This document shows, one piece after another, positions 9,504 to 18,867 of a stretch of DNA of 64,000 nt. The translations under genes and the position numbers were made by a program. Source of the stretch: Phytopseudomonas argentinensis (GTDB taxonomy: Bacteria; Pseudomonadota; Gammaproteobacteria; Pseudomonadales; Pseudomonadaceae); NCBI RefSeq assembly GCF_900113905.1, contig NZ_FORC01000003.1:186001-250000 (forward strand), given 5' to 3'. The notes under the pieces are model-generated. The model searched no databases and was not told where the DNA came from. It was given only the letters and a program-made list of their open reading frames with translations. Every line of letters starts with the position of its first letter. Position 1 is the first letter of the stretch.

Positions 9504-12500
9504 CAGGGCAACGTCGACAACGGCACGCGATACAGCGCGTCGCCGGGAGCGGCGTCGCCGAAGCGTACCCAGTTGGCCGTGTCGTTGTGGAAGGTTTCGT
9601 AGAGGCGGATCTTGGAGTCCAGCTCGTCGATGAAGTCTTCCTGTTCGGCGACGCTGAGCGACAGCCACAGGTCCTGGCTCATGTTCAGCACCTTGCTGCG
9701 GTACGGCAGGCCGTCCAGGTACTCGCCGAGCACGCCGCTCTGCGCCAGGTTGCCGCCCTTGACCAGGGCCGAGGGGTCGCGGCTCATGTGCGCACTGGCG
9801 CTGGCGATTTCCTGGAAGAAGTCCTTGGGCGAACTCTGCGTGCGCCGCGCCGCGTCGACCACCATGCGCAGCGACTGCTGCAGGTCGTTGAGCTGCAGCT
9901 TGGTGAGCAGCACGCAGACCTGGAAGGCCGGCAGGGCCGGGTCGGTAATGTCGCGGTCGCTGGTCCAGGCGGTGACCAACTGGGGCGCGCGGGCCTGGCT
10001 CTGGTGGCCGAGGAAGTCCATGTGCATGGCGTAGCCGACCGCCGCCGACTTGTCGGCGATGCTCGCGCCACCCTTGGGTTCGGGCAGGCTGCTATCGGTA
10101 CGCACCTGATGCACCAGGTCGGCGAAGGCACTGCCGATCTGCGAGACGCTCTGCCCGAAGGCATTCACGTCACCACCGGCCACCGGCACGTAGAGGTCGC
10201 CGATACGCGGGTTGGGGTCGGCGGTCAGGCTGCGGTACTGCTGCTCGGCGAAGCCATGGTTGCGCTTGCCGGCCGGGGTTTTCAGGTGCAGGGCGTAGAT
10301 CTTGATCTGCTTGCGCAGGGCCGCCTCGCGCACTTCGGCCTCGTTCATCTGGGTCAGGCCCAGCGGGTCGCTCTTGCGCAGCGCACCGGCATCACTGACC
10401 AGCAGGATCAGGCGGCCGCCATAGCCATTCCAGTCCATGCCGTCGACGGCCTGCATGACACCGGCAAAGGCGTCTTCGTTGAAGTCGTGACTGGACACAT
10501 CGGTGGCCTTGATCTGCTGCGCCAGCTGCAGGAAGCGCTCGGGGTCGCGGCCCTGCTCCAGACTCACCAGGGTCTTGGCGGTGTATTCCAGGCCCGGGGT
10601 CTTGCTGGTGTTGCTGCGGAAACCGACCATGCCGAAGCTGACGCTGTCCAGGTCGCCCCGCGCGGAGATCTGCCCCTGCAGCTCGTGCACCACATCGCGC
10701 ACGCGGTCGATGTAGGGCTGCATCGATACCGAGGTATCGACCACCAGCACGATGGCCGTTTTGAAGCCTTCCGGCATCGCCGCAGGCGCACTGTCGGGCT
10801 GGGCTTGCGGGGCACTGCCCGGATCGATGGAGGCGACGTTGAGCAGCTGCAGCGGCTGGCCGTTGGCGTCGAAGGTTTCCTCGGAGTCGAAGATCGGCAA
10901 CAGGTAGAACTGGTCCTGGGGTACGGCGCTGCCGCCCGGCTCGACCGCCACCACGTTATGGCCGGTGCCCTTGAGCGCCTCGCGCAGGGCTTCGCGGGCG
11001 CGCGCCGGCTCGGCCAGCAGCTGCTCCAGGGCGGAGGCATCACGCACGAACATCACCGGCGCACGACCGGAGCGCTCGGTGAACTTGAGCACCAGACTCT
11101 GTTTCCAGTCGCTCACCGCATTGGCCGGCAGCCAGCCATCACGACGGCCATCGGTGGAGGCGCCGATCTGCAGCCAGGGCTGGCCGTCGATGTCCTGGCG
11201 GGCGTAGACGTAGAACACCGAGAACGCCGGCATGTCCTTGCCACCGCTGCCGCCAGCCGCATCTGCTAGCTTGGCGCCCGGCTTGGTCAGTACGCGCTGG
11301 AACAGGGTCTTCTTGCCGGCCATCAGCAGTGGGCGATCACCGCCGTCGCTGTCGGCCGCCGCCGAGATGGGCCCGGCCTCGCCACTGGGCTGGGCCTGGG
11401 ACTGCGATTGGCTCTGGGCCGGCTGGCCGGCCACCGGCGGCGCAGCAGTTCCCGTTGCATCCGAGCCGAACAGCCAGTAGCCGCAACCTGCCAGCAACAG
11501 CACGCCCGCCAGCGAGGCGCCGAGGATCAGCGGCTTCCTGCTGGAGCCTGCATTGCCCTGGCGTACAGAAGATGCCAGCGGCGAGGGCTGCGGCCGTGGC
11601 GCCGCCGTGGATTCGGCGGCAGGCGCCAGGGTCGGAATCTCCACGGAAACCGGAGCCAGCGGGGGCACACTGGCTTCGCTTGGCGCATCCCCGCCCGCAG
11701 GCAGCACCAGCGGCTGGAACAGGGTGGCGTCGTCAGCCGGCGCCTGCAGGCGATCCAGGGCGGCGATCAGCTCGGCGGCGTCGGCGAAGCGCTCCTTGGG
11801 ATCCTTGGCCAGCAGGCGCTCGAGAATCGGCTGGTAGCGGCCATGCACCATGGGCAATGCCGGCAGCGGCTCGGTCAGGTGCGCCAGCGCCGTGGACAGC
11901 GAATCGCTGCCGGTATAGGGCAGCTTGCCGGTGAGAATTTCATAGAGCACCACGCCCAGGGCGTAGAGGTCGGCGCGACCATCGATGTCCAGCCCGCGGG
12001 CCTGCTCGGGGCTCATGTAGCTGGGCGTGCCAACGGCGAAACCGGCCTGGGTGAACTGGGTGCGGTCATCCAGCGCCTTGGCGATACCGAAGTCGCTGAG
12101 CACCGCGGTGCCGTCGGCGCGGAACAGGATGTTGGCCGGCTTCACATCGCGGTGCACCATGCCTTGCGCGTGGGCATAGCCCAGGGCCGAGGCGATCTGG
12201 CGGATCCACAACAGCCCCTGGTCGATGCTCAGGCCAGCGGCGATGCGCTCCTTGAGCGTGCCGTTGGGCAGGTATTCCATGGCCATGTAGTAGAGGCTGC
12301 CAACATTGCCGATGTCGTGGATGGTCACGGTGTTGGGATGCGACAGCCGCGCCAGGGTCTTGCCCTCGCGCAGGAAGCGTTCGCAGAAGGTCGGGTCGGC
12401 CGCCAGGGAGGCGGCCATCACCTTGAGCGCCACCTTGCGGTCGAGGGAACGCTGGGTCGCCAGGTAGACCACGGCCATCGCGCCATCGCCCAGCTCGCGT

Positions 12501-12532
12501 TCGATGTCGTAACCCGGTATTTGCATGTCCAT
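9503..12532 (-). CDS. ppkA: PpkA, transmembrane Ser/Thr kinase activating the T6SS
   Basis: A 1009-residue kinase. The cytoplasmic kinase domain (about 7-265) has a glycine loop (G-D-G-A-M-A-V-V), the ATP lysine K37, H-R-D at 127-129 and D-F-G at 147-149. A Pro/Ala-rich linker and one membrane helix (about 335-355) follow. The periplasmic part includes a von Willebrand A domain from about residue 590 with a MIDAS motif (D-T-S-V-S, D599). In P. aeruginosa PpkA dimerises on TagQRST signalling and phosphorylates Fha1, promoting ClpV recruitment and firing. Architecture and length match that protein. It lies between pppA (83 bases upstream) and tagT (1-base overlap). Confidence 0.95.
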   Translation of the reverse strand: MDMQIPGYDIERELGDGAMAVVYLATQRSLDRKVALKVMAASLAADPTFCERFLREGKTLARLSHPNTVTIHDIGNVGSLYYMAMEYLPNGTLKERIAAGLSIDQGLLWIRQIASALGYAHAQGMVHRDVKPANILFRADGTAVLSDFGIAKALDDRTQFTQAGFAVGTPSYMSPEQARGLDIDGRADLYALGVVLYEILTGKLPYTGSDSLSTALAHLTEPLPALPMVHGRYQPILERLLAKDPKERFADAAELIAALDRLQAPADDATLFQPLVLPAGGDAPSEASVPPLAPVSVEIPTLAPAAESTAAPRPQPSPLASSVRQGNAGSSRKPLILGASLAGVLLLAGCGYWLFGSDATGTAAPPVAGQPAQSQSQSQAQPSGEAGPISAAADSDGGDRPLLMAGKKTLFQRVLTKPGAKLADAAGGSGGKDMPAFSVFYVYARQDIDGQPWLQIGASTDGRRDGWLPANAVSDWKQSLVLKFTERSGRAPVMFVRDASALEQLLAEPARAREALREALKGTGHNVVAVEPGGSAVPQDQFYLLPIFDSEETFDANGQPLQLLNVASIDPGSAPQAQPDSAPAAMPEGFKTAIVLVVDTSVSMQPYIDRVRDVVHELQGQISARGDLDSVSFGMVGFRSNTSKTPGLEYTAKTLVSLEQGRDPERFLQLAQQIKATDVSSHDFNEDAFAGVMQAVDGMDWNGYGGRLILLVSDAGALRKSDPLGLTQMNEAEVREAALRKQIKIYALHLKTPAGKRNHGFAEQQYRSLTADPNPRIGDLYVPVAGGDVNAFGQSVSQIGSAFADLVHQVRTDSSLPEPKGGASIADKSAAVGYAMHMDFLGHQSQARAPQLVTAWTSDRDITDPALPAFQVCVLLTKLQLNDLQQSLRMVVDAARRTQSSPKDFFQEIASASAHMSRDPSALVKGGNLAQSGVLGEYLDGLPYRSKVLNMSQDLWLSLSVAEQEDFIDELDSKIRLYETFHNDTANWVRFGDAAPGDALYRVPLSTLP

Positions 12533-12554
12533 GCTATTCGGTCTTCCGAGGCCA

Positions 12555-12571
12555 GCCCGGGAATCCCGGGC
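12555..12571. other. Small GC-rich hairpin between pppA and ppkA
   Basis: A 7-bp perfect stem with a 3-base loop sits in the 83-base gap between the pppA stop and the ppkA start, one of the few junctions in this operon without close coupling. There is no T-run, so it is unlikely to terminate. It could pause transcription or stabilise a processed mRNA end. Confidence 0.45.
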
Positions 12572-12615
12572 GCAGCAGCTGTCTGGATGGTGAGTGGAGC
12601 AGACGCCGTGGCGGC

Positions 12616-13344
12616 CTAACCGGCCTTGATCACCACGGCGGTAATATTATCCGGCGCGCCCCGGGTCAAGCCAAGGTGCACCAGGCTACGCACCACCTGG
12701 TAAGGGTCTTCGTGACCCAGCACTTCACGCAATTCGTGATCTTCGACCGTCTTGTTCAGGCCGTCACTGCAGAGCAGGAAGGTGTCGCCGGGACGCACAT
12801 CCAGCCTGGTGGTTTCCAGTTCCAGCTCATCCTGCACGCCGAGGGCGCGGGTGACGATGTTGCCCATCGGGTGGCTGCGCGCCGCCTCGTCGTCGAGCAG
12901 GCCGCTGTCGACCAGCTCCTGCACGTAGCTGTGGTCACGGCTGATCGGCTGCAGGTCGCCATTGCGCAGCCGGTACAGGCGGCTGTCACCGGCCCACAGG
13001 CACAGCGCTTCGTCGCCCCGTGCAGCCAGCACCACCACGGTGCTGCCCATGGTCGCGCCGCCGCGCTTCTGCGCCTCGACGCGCACCTGCCCGTTGACCT
13101 GATCCAGGGTGTCGATGATCGCCCCGCGGTAGGTGTCGAGCACCGCGCTGGGCGGCAGGGCGCGCAGGCTGTCGATGATCAGGCTGCTGACGAAGTCGCC
13201 GCTGGCATGCCCGCCCATACCGTCGGCGACGGCCCACAGGCCATTTTCCGGGGCGTCCAGGCAGGCGTCCTCATTGATTTTGCGCACCATGCCGACATGG
13301 GTATGGCTGGCCGACCGGTAGCGGGTGACGGTCGACGGGGTCAT
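12616..13344 (-). CDS. pppA: PppA, PP2C-type phosphatase opposing PpkA
   Basis: A 242-residue soluble PP2C phosphatase. Metal-binding landmarks are R-x-x-N-E-D near the N-terminus, A-D-G-M-G-G-H, C-S-D-G-L in the C-terminal half and G-A-P-D-N-I-T near the end. It removes the phosphate that PpkA places on Fha1, resetting or repositioning the T6SS. Its ATG overlaps the tagF stop by 4 bases (ATGA). The much longer N-terminal reading frame lies over tagF and is not real. Confidence 0.94.
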   Translation of the reverse strand: MTPSTVTRYRSASHTHVGMVRKINEDACLDAPENGLWAVADGMGGHASGDFVSSLIIDSLRALPPSAVLDTYRGAIIDTLDQVNGQVRVEAQKRGGATMGSTVVVLAARGDEALCLWAGDSRLYRLRNGDLQPISRDHSYVQELVDSGLLDDEAARSHPMGNIVTRALGVQDELELETTRLDVRPGDTFLLCSDGLNKTVEDHELREVLGHEDPYQVVRSLVHLGLTRGAPDNITAVVIKAG

Positions 13345-14000
13345 GGCTGACCTCCCGCAGACTCGCTGAGCAACCTGCAGAACGCCTCGGCCGGCGGCAA
13401 CCCGGCGAAGCGCACCAGCCCCGGCGCCACGCGCTCGGAACCATTGCCCCACCACAGGCTGGCGCCACTGCAGGTCTGCTGCATCAGGGCCAGACCGCGG
13501 CCCTGGGGGTTGTCCACAGACCAGATAGCGGCGCCGCTGGCATCCCAGCGCGGCCCGTTGCAGGTCGCCAATTGCGGGCTGCCCAGGGCTTCGACGCCGC
13601 GCTCGAACGCGTCGGCGTCGGCCTCCTCCGCCAGCGTCGACAGCAGCAGCCCTTCGGCGCGCTCGAACCAATCGTCAGTACCGCTGACCAGTTGGCCGAT
13701 ATCGGTATCCGCCGGCAACGGCAACGCGATGGTCAGCGGAAAATAGCGCCCTACCCGGTCGACGCTGGGCATCATCACCCCGCACGCCGGCTCCGTGCCG
13801 AGCAGGCCGGGCGCCACGGCAAAGCGCCACAGCGGGCTGACCAGGTAGGCGTCCAGCCAGGCCTCGCCAAGGGTCTGCTGGCTGGCTGCCAGCCCCGCCG
13901 CCAGCCAGTTATCCCAGGCCTCGACAAACGCCGGACTCAAACCGCGATGAATGAAATCTCCCCGTACGGCCAGTTTGCCGTAGAAACCTGGTGTGCTCAC
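13341..14000 (-). CDS. tagF: TagF, post-translational T6SS repressor
   Basis: A 219-residue TagF-family protein (PF09867). The start is a GTG at 14000 that overlaps the tssM stop by 4 bases (GTGA) and follows CCGGAG; the family start S-T-P-G-F-Y-G-K comes immediately after it. Landmarks are the G-K-L-x-x-R-G-D-F segment and the W-G-N region near the C-terminus. In P. aeruginosa TagF represses H1-T6SS independently of PppA, through Fha1. Together with ppkA and pppA it means both control layers are present here. Confidence 0.9.
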   Translation of the reverse strand: MSTPGFYGKLAVRGDFIHRGLSPAFVEAWDNWLAAGLAASQQTLGEAWLDAYLVSPLWRFAVAPGLLGTEPACGVMMPSVDRVGRYFPLTIALPLPADTDIGQLVSGTDDWFERAEGLLLSTLAEEADADAFERGVEALGSPQLATCNGPRWDASGAAIWSVDNPQGRGLALMQQTCSGASLWWGNGSERVAPGLVRFAGLPPAEAFCRLLSESAGGQP

Positions 14001-17000
14001 AAACGCTCCGGCAGGCTGAAACCGCTCACCACCTGGCGGCGGAATGGATTGAAGGCGCTGCTGGCGCGCAGCTCGCTGGAAATACTCGCGTTGTCCACGC
14101 GCATGCGCAGGGTGAAGCGATCCGGCGAGTTGCCCTGGGCCAGGTCCGACTGATCGAGCAGGCGGAACCAGGCCCACGGACCTTCCAGGGTGATGCCAGA
14201 GCGGCCAGTGACCGACGCCGGCGAAATGTTCAGGCGCACCACACCCGTGCCATTGGCGCTCGGCCACTGCATGGCGACCGGGCGCGCCGGGCCATGGTCG
14301 TAAGTGAACTGCTGGCCGTCGAGATCGAGCTGGAATTGCTCGATGCTGGAGTCCATCGCCACCGGGCGCAGCTCGAAGCGCACCATCGGTTGGGTACCGC
14401 CGGAGCGGAAGAAGGCCTCGCGGATGCTCGCCGCACGCTGGAAAGTCTGCAGCACGCCACTGCCAATGCCGAGCTTTTGCGCGGCACCCGGCTGCCAGCG
14501 CCAGGTGCTGGCCGAGGTGTCCACGTAGGGTTGCAGGTAGCGCCGGAAATAACTGTCGAGCACCCCGCCCTGGCCGAAAAAGTGACCGAAGTCGTCCAGG
14601 GTCGCGTCGCGGCTGCTGCCGCGATCCAGCGGATAGCGTCCAGCCAGGGACTGACGATAGACGCTGACCACTTCGCTCATCCAGGCCGCGTTGAGCTGGT
14701 TGCGGATGCCACCCATCATGGTGCCGGTGGTCGAGCCGACCACCGACTTGAGGAAGCCCTGCACCACTGGTGGCTGGCGCTCAGCGCTCAGGCGCACCTG
14801 ATCGGCGGCGGCGGTGGTCTGGTTGCGCGACTCGCCCAGCAGCGCATCGCCACTGGCGCCGCTCATGGCGCTAACCTGCACGTACAGCGCGTTGAGATCC
14901 TGCAGCAGCGCATCGATGGCCGGCGGCTGGCCTTCGGCATCCTCGACCAGGCTGTTGAGTTCGGCGAAATGCGCGGTGATCGGGTCCATCTCGGTGGCCA
15001 GCACCTGGGCTGCGCCCTCTTCCGACTGCCCCACCAGCGAGCCGAGCTGCTGCTTGAGGCGATCGACGGTGTCACCGCCACGCTCCTTGAGCTTCTCGGC
15101 GACCAGGCGCTCTTCCTTCTGCAGGTCGGTTTCCTTGGCCACCGCCTGCAGCAGTTTTTTCAGCGGCGACGTCGGGCCCGACAGCACGCGCAGCACATCC
15201 GCAGCCTGGGCCACGCTGGTCACCGGCACGAAGTCGATATCGGCGAGCAGCGCATCCCACTGGCGCATGTAGTCCTGCACGTAGAGACGGCGCACCTCCA
15301 GGGCCAGGGCCGCGGCGTTCTGCCCGTCGTCCAGGCTGCGACCAAGCACCCACTGCTCCTCGGCCAGCGTACCGGCCTGGCTGACACTGCCGACCAGGAA
15401 CGCCTCGCGGTAACCACGCTGGGTGTAGAAGCCACTGAGCGGCTCGTTCAGCGGCTTGCCGCTCTTGCGGGTGAACACCAGCGCGGCATCACGCCCCGCA
15501 GCGTCGCTGATACGGAAGTCCGGGATGCCGTCGGGCAGCTTCTGGCGCTTGACCCGGTCATAGGCGCGCTGGGCCACGGACAGGCGCTGCAGCTGGCGGC
15601 GCACGTCCTCGATCAGCTGCTCGTCAAGGCGTACCACCGGCGGCTGGCGGTCATACAGCGCTGCCAGGTGCGCGTTGAGCGCTTCACGCTGTTCGGGCAA
15701 CAGATCGCGCGGCAGGCTGCGGTCCCAATCCAGGGCGATCCAGGCCTTGATGAAGTCGGCGTCGTAGCGTTCGGCCTCACCGAGCATCAGGTAGGCCTTG
15801 AGCCCTTCGTAGAGGAAGTCCGAATTGCCGCCGGCACGCAGTTGCTCTTCCAGGCGCGCCAGCACCCGCGGCGCCATGACGGCGATCAGCAGCTTGCGGT
15901 AGACACTGGAGGCTTCGCTGTCGAGCATGTCGCCCTGGTACAGGCCGAAACCTTCGGCCCAGCCTGGCGCATCACCACTGACATTGCGGATGGCGTTGAG
16001 CAGCGGCTGCACCGCCAGCACTTCGCGCTGCGCCGGGCTGAGCGCCTGCAGCTCGCCACGCAGCGGCTGCACGCGGGCATCCACGGCGGCGATATAGGCC
16101 TGGTTGGCGCGGAAGCTGGCGAACCACACCGCTGCGGTGCCGAGCACCAGCACCACGGTCGCGGCGATCACCCCGCGGGCCAGCCAGCGCTTCTGCCGCT
16201 CGACCTTGGGGTTGGCGCCGACCAGGCCGCGCTCGCCGAATACCACGTCACGCAGCAGCCGCTCGATGAAGTAGCTGCGCCCGGTGCCGGTCTGGCGGGC
16301 CAGGTGCTGGCGGTCCAGGCTCATGCTCTGCGCCATGGCGCCGATCAGCCGGTCGATCGGGCTGCCTTCCTGGGTGCCGCTGGTCAGGTACACACCGCGC
16401 AGCAGCACCCGCTCCTCGTAGGGGTTGGGCTTGAACACGCCGTCGAGAAAGCCCGCCAGCGCTTCACGCAGCGCCGCGAACTGTTGCGGGAAGCCGTAGA
16501 TCAGATCACGGCGCGCCGGATCGCGCTCCTGCTGCAGGCGCTCGACCAGGCGCTCGTTGAGGCGCGCTTCCAGGGCATCGAACTCGCTGCGAAATACCTG
16601 CAACGGGCCCTCGGCGCTCTTGCCGTCATCCAGGCTGAAGGTCATGCCCCAGACCTGGGCGCGCTCTTCCTTGCTCAGGCCCTCAAAGAACTCCATGAAG
16701 CCGGGCACCAGGTCCAGCTTGGTGAGCATCACGTACACCGGGAAGCGTACGCCAAGCTGGGTATACAGCTCCTGCACCCGGGAGCGGATGGCCACCGCAT
16801 GGGCCGCCCGCTCGCCTTCACTGCCGAGCAGCAGGTCGGAGAGACTGATGGCCACGAAGGCGCCATCGATAGGCCGGCGCGAGCGCTGCTTCTTGAGCAG
16901 GTCGAGAAAGCCCAGCCAGGCGGCCTTGTCGACCGCCGCATGGCTGTCCTGGGTGGTATAGCGACCGGCGGTGTCGAGCAGCACCGCTTCGTCAGCGAAC

Positions 17001-17515
17001 CACCAGTCGCAGTTGCGCGTACCACCCACGCCACGCACGGCGCCGGCACCCATCTGCTCGGCGAGGGGGAAACGCAGCCCGGAGTTGGCCAGCGCGGTGG
17101 TCTTGCCGGAACCGGGCGGGCCGATGATCACGTACCACGGCAATTCGTAGAGGTTGCGCCGCTCACCGCCGCCGAGCTTGGCGCGCTTGAGCAGGCCCAG
17201 GGCCTCATCCATGCGCTGGCGCAGGGTGGCCAGCTCCTCGGCGGTGGCCACACTGGTGGGGTCCGGCGCCACTTCCACCAGGCCCTGCATGACCCTGGCG
17301 GCATTACGCCGTGCCTGGATGATGCGCATCAGCCGCCAGGCCGCCCACAGGGCGAACAGCAGGATGATCAGCGTCCAGCGCACCGTGCTGCCGGCCAGCG
17401 GTTCGAAACCGCCGATGGCGATCAACGGGCCAACGAACCAGATCACCAATGCCAGCGCGATCAGGCCCAATACCGGCATGACCCAACGGGCCATGAAACC
17501 GAAAAACGCCTTCAC
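13997..17515 (-). CDS. tssM: TssM (IcmF), inner-membrane T6SS complex protein
   Basis: A 1172-residue IcmF-family protein. Two membrane helices near the N-terminus (about 12-35 and 47-66) precede a cytoplasmic domain with Walker A G-P-P-G-S-G-K-T (132-139). A third helix is near residue 445. A large periplasmic domain ending in the family C-terminal beta-region binds TssJ. TssM, TssL and TssJ form the envelope-spanning complex. The start is a GTG overlapping the tssL stop by 4 bases. The intact Walker A suggests nucleotide binding, which not all TssM proteins keep. Confidence 0.95.
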   Translation of the reverse strand: MKAFFGFMARWVMPVLGLIALALVIWFVGPLIAIGGFEPLAGSTVRWTLIILLFALWAAWRLMRIIQARRNAARVMQGLVEVAPDPTSVATAEELATLRQRMDEALGLLKRAKLGGGERRNLYELPWYVIIGPPGSGKTTALANSGLRFPLAEQMGAGAVRGVGGTRNCDWWFADEAVLLDTAGRYTTQDSHAAVDKAAWLGFLDLLKKQRSRRPIDGAFVAISLSDLLLGSEGERAAHAVAIRSRVQELYTQLGVRFPVYVMLTKLDLVPGFMEFFEGLSKEERAQVWGMTFSLDDGKSAEGPLQVFRSEFDALEARLNERLVERLQQERDPARRDLIYGFPQQFAALREALAGFLDGVFKPNPYEERVLLRGVYLTSGTQEGSPIDRLIGAMAQSMSLDRQHLARQTGTGRSYFIERLLRDVVFGERGLVGANPKVERQKRWLARGVIAATVVLVLGTAAVWFASFRANQAYIAAVDARVQPLRGELQALSPAQREVLAVQPLLNAIRNVSGDAPGWAEGFGLYQGDMLDSEASSVYRKLLIAVMAPRVLARLEEQLRAGGNSDFLYEGLKAYLMLGEAERYDADFIKAWIALDWDRSLPRDLLPEQREALNAHLAALYDRQPPVVRLDEQLIEDVRRQLQRLSVAQRAYDRVKRQKLPDGIPDFRISDAAGRDAALVFTRKSGKPLNEPLSGFYTQRGYREAFLVGSVSQAGTLAEEQWVLGRSLDDGQNAAALALEVRRLYVQDYMRQWDALLADIDFVPVTSVAQAADVLRVLSGPTSPLKKLLQAVAKETDLQKEERLVAEKLKERGGDTVDRLKQQLGSLVGQSEEGAAQVLATEMDPITAHFAELNSLVEDAEGQPPAIDALLQDLNALYVQVSAMSGASGDALLGESRNQTTAAADQVRLSAERQPPVVQGFLKSVVGSTTGTMMGGIRNQLNAAWMSEVVSVYRQSLAGRYPLDRGSSRDATLDDFGHFFGQGGVLDSYFRRYLQPYVDTSASTWRWQPGAAQKLGIGSGVLQTFQRAASIREAFFRSGGTQPMVRFELRPVAMDSSIEQFQLDLDGQQFTYDHGPARPVAMQWPSANGTGVVRLNISPASVTGRSGITLEGPWAWFRLLDQSDLAQGNSPDRFTLRMRVDNASISSELRASSAFNPFRRQVVSGFSLPERL

Positions 17516-18861
17516 TCGACGCCCTCCGCAAAGACTGTGATTTCGACCCGGCGGTTACGCGCGCGGCCCTCTGCCGTATCGTTCGACGCCACCGCCTCGG
17601 TGTCGCTACGCCCCTCGGCGCGGAAACGCGCGGGTTGGCCGGTCTTGGCCGCCAGCACGTCCATCACCTGCTGGGCCCGGTCCTGGGACAGCTTCCAGTT
17701 GGACGGATAGCGCAGCGTGGCGATTGGCCGGTTGTCGCTGTGCCCCGTGACCAGCACCTGACCGTTGACCTTGCGAATCGCCTCGGCGATGCGCAGCAGC
17801 AGCGGCTGGAAGTCATCGGCAATGGTTGCACTGCCGGAGGCGAACAACTGGTCACCGCGGATGGTCACCACGGAGCGGTCGACAGCGTCTTCCACGGCGA
17901 CCTTCTGCGCGCGGATTTCCTCGGCCAGAAAGCCTGCCAGGCGTGGGCGCTCGACGATCCGTGGCTGCTGCGCCGGGCGGTCGATGGTCTGCACAGGCAC
18001 GTCGCCCAGGGCGTGCAGGTTGCGGAACACCGGCTCGGCTTCGGCTGCCAATTTCATGCGCAAGCCGAACAGCAGCAACAGCAGGATCGCCAGGCCGATG
18101 GCCACCGCCACCCAGGGCGGCAGGAACTGGCGCAGGCGATCACGGGCAACCACCAGGCCGCGCCAATGCGGCGACAATTCGCGCTCGATCTCGCCGCGGG
18201 TACTACGGATGGTCGCCGCCACTCGCTCACGCAGGGCGTCGAGCTGGCTGCGGCCGTCCTGCATGACCCGGTAGCGACCTTCCATGCCGAGGCTGATGCA
18301 CAGGTACAAAAGCTCCATCAGGTTGAGGCGCTGGCGCGGGTTCTGCAGGCAGTGATCGAGCAGCTGAAAGACCTTCTCGCCGCCCCAGGCTTCGTTGTGC
18401 AGGGTGATCAGCAGACTCTGCTTGCTCCAGTCGCTGGCGCTACCCCAGGGCGTGCTGAGCACGGCTTCGTCCAGGGCGGTACAGAGTACGTAGCGCGCCA
18501 GCATCACTTCGTCCTGAGCGACACCGGCGGCGCGGGCCTTGTCCTCGAACTGGCGCAGGTAGCCGAGCAACTGGGCGCGCAGGCTGGCCGGCGCGGGATG
18601 GGCAATGGTGCTGCGCAGGCGCGTTAGCAGCGCCAGCATTGGTCCGGCCGCGGCTTCGATAGGGTTCAGGCCCAGGCCACGGGCCGCCAGCGGCGGCGCG
18701 CTGGGCATCGCCGGCGGCGGTGAGCCGGCATGCGCCGGGCGCGCGGGCTCGGCAGCACGGCCACCGGGGCGCGGCATGATCATGGTGCGGTCGTTGCTCG
18801 CCGGGTCGCTGCCCTTGCCGGGCTGGCCGGGCAAGGCGCCAAATGGATCGTCGATGGTCAT
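17512..18861 (-). CDS. tssL: TssL (DotU) with C-terminal OmpA-like peptidoglycan-binding domain
   Basis: A 449-residue protein with three parts. A Pro/Ala-rich N-terminal tail is followed by the DotU/T4bSS cytoplasmic domain (about 70-265) with one membrane helix (about 249-268). A periplasmic OmpA/MotB-like domain (about 320-445) carries the G-H-S-D-N motif and the R-A-x-x-V segment typical of peptidoglycan binding. It joins TssM and TssJ in the membrane complex and, being of the extended type, anchors it to the cell wall directly. It starts 6 bases after the tssK stop. Confidence 0.94.
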   Translation of the reverse strand: MTIDDPFGALPGQPGKGSDPASNDRTMIMPRPGGRAAEPARPAHAGSPPPAMPSAPPLAARGLGLNPIEAAAGPMLALLTRLRSTIAHPAPASLRAQLLGYLRQFEDKARAAGVAQDEVMLARYVLCTALDEAVLSTPWGSASDWSKQSLLITLHNEAWGGEKVFQLLDHCLQNPRQRLNLMELLYLCISLGMEGRYRVMQDGRSQLDALRERVAATIRSTRGEIERELSPHWRGLVVARDRLRQFLPPWVAVAIGLAILLLLLFGLRMKLAAEAEPVFRNLHALGDVPVQTIDRPAQQPRIVERPRLAGFLAEEIRAQKVAVEDAVDRSVVTIRGDQLFASGSATIADDFQPLLLRIAEAIRKVNGQVLVTGHSDNRPIATLRYPSNWKLSQDRAQQVMDVLAAKTGQPARFRAEGRSDTEAVASNDTAEGRARNRRVEITVFAEGVE

Positions 18862-18867
18862 CGCGCG

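Noticed and set aside
9587..11269. 560-codon open frame on the plus strand
   Set aside because: Antisense shadow of ppkA; low-complexity composition and no ribosome site.
13991..17710. 1239-codon open frame on the plus strand
   Set aside because: It lies entirely opposite tssM and part of tssL. The product is His/Gln/Ala-rich without any domain, as expected of the antisense of GC-rich codons.
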